From an uncultured Poribacteria bacterium (GTDB taxonomy: Bacteria; Poribacteria; WGA-4E; WGA-3G): a stretch of 64,000 nt of DNA. Below are positions 61,850-64,000 of this stretch, piece after piece. The position numbers and the translations under genes were made by a program. The notes below the pieces were generated by a model. It did not search any database and had not been told where the DNA came from. It worked only from the letters and a program-made list of their open reading frames with translations. Location of the stretch: NCBI GenBank assembly GCA_951828515.1, contig OX639992.1, positions 2,272,217-2,336,216 on the forward strand, given 5' to 3'. How positions within the stretch are numbered: the first letter of the stretch is position 1; the number at the start of each line of letters is the position of its first letter.

Positions 61850-62632
61850 TTAGTTAAACTCAACAATACCGCCTGTCCCCTTGAGCACCATGTCCGGTTT
61901 AAGTAGAATTTGCTCTTCCGATTCTAACTTTAACCCTGTTGGATAGAGAATATAAGCGATTCTGAGCGGGAGATATTTACCTAAATCGGCAAGTCTATCC
62001 ATACGGCTCTTAAATATTTGCTGTTCGCTCTGCTGGGTCTGATAGGCGTACCAATACTTGAGATACGAGCGGATACGGTTATTGAAAATGATCTCTGAAG
62101 AGTTAGCATTGATGACTTTGACCCGGGTACGACCAATAATAGTCAGGCGAGTGCGAATATAGGTGGATGTCCCGGAAATTCCGCCTTGTCTGCCCTGTTT
62201 CATAAGAAGTTGGTTGTAATCCTGATCGGTCATCTTCGGTTCTTCCACCCTTCCGATGATGACCATATCAGTGCCGAGTTCTTGTCCGAGTTTCGCTGCT
62301 AAAGCAGGGTCTGCGTAGACTTGCTCCGGCGTTAAGTCTAACTCCGCGAGTTTATCTGCAACCGGTCTAATTTTGCTTGAGATGTCATAAACCCACTCTG
62401 CCTCTTTGAATATAAGCTCCAGACGGGTTGCGAGATTCACGCCAATTCGTCCAGCTAACTTGCCAACGTCTTCTGCCGTCCCTGTTTCAGCAAAGAATGG
62501 GACAATTGCAATGCGCTTTGCATCGCTAATCGGGGGTGGGGTATCAATGTCAACTTCACCATCGCCACCAAAACAGCCCACCATCGCAATGCAGAGAAGC
62601 GGAATAAAGAAAAGTGTAAAGAAACGTATCAC
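61850..62632 (-). CDS. Lipoprotein, CsgG/LpoB-like envelope protein
   Basis: 260 aa from GTG 62632, which has GGAGG 9 nt upstream and opens directly onto the lipoprotein signal peptide (VIRFFTLFFIPLLCIAMVGC); the frame is open further to 62752. The mature part: AKRIAIVPFFAETG, LAGRIGVNLATRLE, LAAKLGQELGTDMVIIGRVEEP, resembling CsgG/TolB-N/LpoB-type alpha-beta domains that recruit envelope complexes. Function not determined. Confidence 0.7.
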   Translation of the reverse strand: MIRFFTLFFIPLLCIAMVGCFGGDGEVDIDTPPPISDAKRIAIVPFFAETGTAEDVGKLAGRIGVNLATRLELIFKEAEWVYDISSKIRPVADKLAELDLTPEQVYADPALAAKLGQELGTDMVIIGRVEEPKMTDQDYNQLLMKQGRQGGISGTSTYIRTRLTIIGRTRVKVINANSSEIIFNNRIRSYLKYWYAYQTQQSEQQIFKSRMDRLADLGKYLPLRIAYILYPTGLKLESEEQILLKPDMVLKGTGGIVEFN

Positions 62633-62959
62633 TGAAGTGTGCCTCCTATAATTTTGGGCGTAACTTGAAAGCCAAATTTTGTAGATTGGGTCAGAATCCT
62701 GTCTCCCATCCCAACCTATAAGCCGCGAGACTTCTGATGCGATTGCGTCCACTTAAAATCTCGTTGGCATATTCGATGTCTTGGGTTTCTTCGATCTTTC
62801 GGTTTCCTGATGATCAGGTTTATAAACCTGTTTCATCATAGGCGCGATTAAGCGATCGCACCCACATATTGGAAACCAAACTGTGCCATCAAAGCACAAT
62901 TTATCTTTGCCCTACATTTTCTAACAACATACCATAAATTACAGAAATAAGTCAAGCAT
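62633..62959. other. Spacer with hairpins
   Basis: No gene. Contains CAGGTTTATAAACCTG (about 62815-62830) and a degraded family C hairpin near 62877-62902. Confidence 0.5.
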
Positions 62960-63922
62960 TTATCCAATAGCTAACGCTCGAACTTCTCCAAATTCGTGGT
63001 CAAGTTTCGTCCATGAATTGCCAGAATCTGTACTACGGTACAATTGTCCACTCACGCTGCAAGCGATAAGAAGATCGCTAAATTGCGGATTGTGAGCAAA
63101 ACACCAGATTGTGCTATTTGCTGTTCTACCGATATCGGCTCGGTTCCACGTCTTCCCAGCATCAAGCGTCGAGAAGATACCGCCCTGATCACCCGGAGGA
63201 CCGTTCCCAGCACCGATAAAGACCCGACCCGCGTTGCCATTGAGGAAAAACGCGGCACGACAGTAGGGCCATGGATAGTGTGCCTTGACATTTAATGGCG
63301 TCCACTGTTGCCCCATGTCTGTAGTTACACAAACATCATTGTTTGTCGCAGCGATGATAGTTTTAGGTGAACCCGGGACCACACAGAGCCCGTGGATATC
63401 AAGGCTGCTGAGACCCTCACTGCGCTCAACCCATGTCTCACCGCCATCTGTACTCAGGTGCATTCCATCAATTTCAACCCCAGCATAGAGCGTTTGCGAA
63501 TCTTCGGGATCAACCACAAAGGTTGTGACGCGCGGGATAATCGGAACACCTTCGCATTCTTGTGCGAGATCAGCGTTGAGTTGCTTCCAGTTATTACCGC
63601 CATCAGTGGATTTGAAAAGCGCAGAAGGACACGTACCCGCGTAGAGTGTGTTCGGTGTCTTTCGATCAATAGCGATCGCCCAAACCTCCGACTCATCCAT
63701 CGGACTTGAGAGACGATGCCATGATTCAGCAGCATTGTCTGATCGGAAGATACCTTTCTCAGTCCCAGCATAGAGGATGTCTGAATTACTTGGGTTAACC
63801 GCTATCGCGCGAACATCGGCTTCTGGAAAAAGCGCATTACTCGCCCGACGCCATGTGTCTCCGTTGTCAGTACTGCGCCAGACGCTTTGTCCAATGGTTC
63901 CGGCATAAAGTGTAGGTTTCAT
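62960..63922 (-). CDS. BNR/Ycf48-like beta-propeller protein
   Basis: 320 aa. Six or so BNR/Asp-box repeats: SVWRSTDNGDTWRRAS, GIFRSDNAAESWHRLS, ALFKSTDGGNNWKQLN, MHLSTDGGETWVERS, GIFSTLDAGKTWNRAD, QLYRSTDSGNSWTKLD. This is the S-x-D-x-G-x-x-W Asp box of sialidase/VPS10/Ycf48 propellers. No sialidase catalytic Arg triad or signal peptide is evident, so it is a propeller of unknown role. Monocistronic. Confidence 0.8.
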   Translation of the reverse strand: MKPTLYAGTIGQSVWRSTDNGDTWRRASNALFPEADVRAIAVNPSNSDILYAGTEKGIFRSDNAAESWHRLSSPMDESEVWAIAIDRKTPNTLYAGTCPSALFKSTDGGNNWKQLNADLAQECEGVPIIPRVTTFVVDPEDSQTLYAGVEIDGMHLSTDGGETWVERSEGLSSLDIHGLCVVPGSPKTIIAATNNDVCVTTDMGQQWTPLNVKAHYPWPYCRAAFFLNGNAGRVFIGAGNGPPGDQGGIFSTLDAGKTWNRADIGRTANSTIWCFAHNPQFSDLLIACSVSGQLYRSTDSGNSWTKLDHEFGEVRALAIG

Positions 63923-63969
63923 TTTTTACTGTGGCCTCCTAAGTTGCCTTCCGAATGTAAAGCAAAAAC

Positions 63970-63995
63970 AAATTATGCCATTTAAGGCATAATTT
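63970..63995. repeat. Family C hairpin repeat
   Basis: AAATTATGCC / GGCATAATTT, 10-bp perfect stem, 6-nt loop ATTTAA. Related to 58392-58419 with a compensated G-C to A-T change. Confidence 0.7.
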
Positions 63996-64000
63996 CATTT

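Noticed and set aside
62849-62858. GCGATCGC octamer, possible HIP1 site
   Set aside because: A single occurrence was noticed, as expected by chance; not enriched as in cyanobacteria.
1-64000. tRNA, rRNA or known riboswitches
   Set aside because: No cloverleaf T-arm (GGTTCGAATCC type) or conserved rRNA segment was found by reading; short RNAs cannot be fully excluded by eye.

Overview
The window looks like a piece of a Candidatus Poribacteria-type (or close FCB-related) genome. This is inferred from protein style, not from a marker gene: secreted LamG and DUF1080-like proteins with a shared C-terminal tag, an ECF sigma factor fused to WD40 repeats, a phytanoyl-CoA dioxygenase, several sugar isomerases, oxidoreductases and an enolase-superfamily enzyme, and a PorU/PorV-like pair. 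No rRNA, tRNA or CRISPR array was seen. Many genes have clear AGGAGG-type ribosome sites and -35/-10 promoters can be read. The spacers are unusually rich in structured repeats.

Layout. 0-9.4 kb: a LamG protein (-), a bactofilin-like membrane protein with a BatA-type VWA protein (+), small metabolic enzymes (TIM-barrel isomerase, cupin, aldo/keto reductase, SDR), a MntA/HepT pair, a deacetylase-like hypothetical and a RelE/ParE-like pair. 9.6-14.3 kb (-): two ABC-2 permeases without an ATPase, a C-type-lectin protein and a LamG protein. 14.9-16 kb: a PhyH dioxygenase. 16.1-25.5 kb (-): an ECF-sigma cluster in which a sigma factor fused to a zinc-ligand-less M61-like/PDZ module is followed by a secreted protein sharing one of its domains, a DUF4097-like repeat protein and an esterase/M61/PDZ paralogue that keeps the zinc ligands. 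26-29.2 kb: a broken serine-protease-like gene, an enolase-superfamily dehydratase and a DUF1080-like protein. 29.5-36.6 kb: Gfo/Idh oxidoreductase, Rieske/cytochrome b operon, TPR lipoprotein, amidohydrolase, nitroreductase, formylglycine-generating-enzyme-like protein. 36.7-43.8 kb (-): prepilin peptidase, pseudopilin, NtrC-type regulator, sensor kinase, phosphoglucose isomerase, mannose-6-P-isomerase-type cupin. 44-47.7 kb (+): serine hydrolase, NamZ-type muramidase and AnmK, a MurNAc salvage cluster. 47.9-50.9 kb: membrane-tethered ECF sigma-WD40 fusion. 51-58.4 kb (-): PorV-like and giant PorU-like C25 peptidase. 58.8-64 kb: quinone oxidoreductase, an IS605-type element with a TnpB lacking the RuvC-I segment, a HepT-like protein, a lipoprotein and a BNR-repeat protein.

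Most notable signals. (1) A family of structured repeats of about 90-130 nt ends in CGCAAGGTAWAATTAAAA; five of seven copies abut a start codon at a near-constant distance, and the stems covary between copies. (2) Six sites TGCAMCC-N17-(CGACWT/TATCTW/CGTCAC) lie upstream of both sigma fusions, two neighbours in the sigma cluster and two tagged secreted proteins. This looks like an ECF regulon promoter. (3) There are two kinds of sigma fusion: one membrane-anchored with 14 WD40 blades, one carrying a dead peptidase module whose paralogue with intact ligands lies in the same cluster. (4) Degenerate heptanucleotide repeats fill spacers and have entered the reading frames of a histidine kinase and phosphoglucose isomerase.
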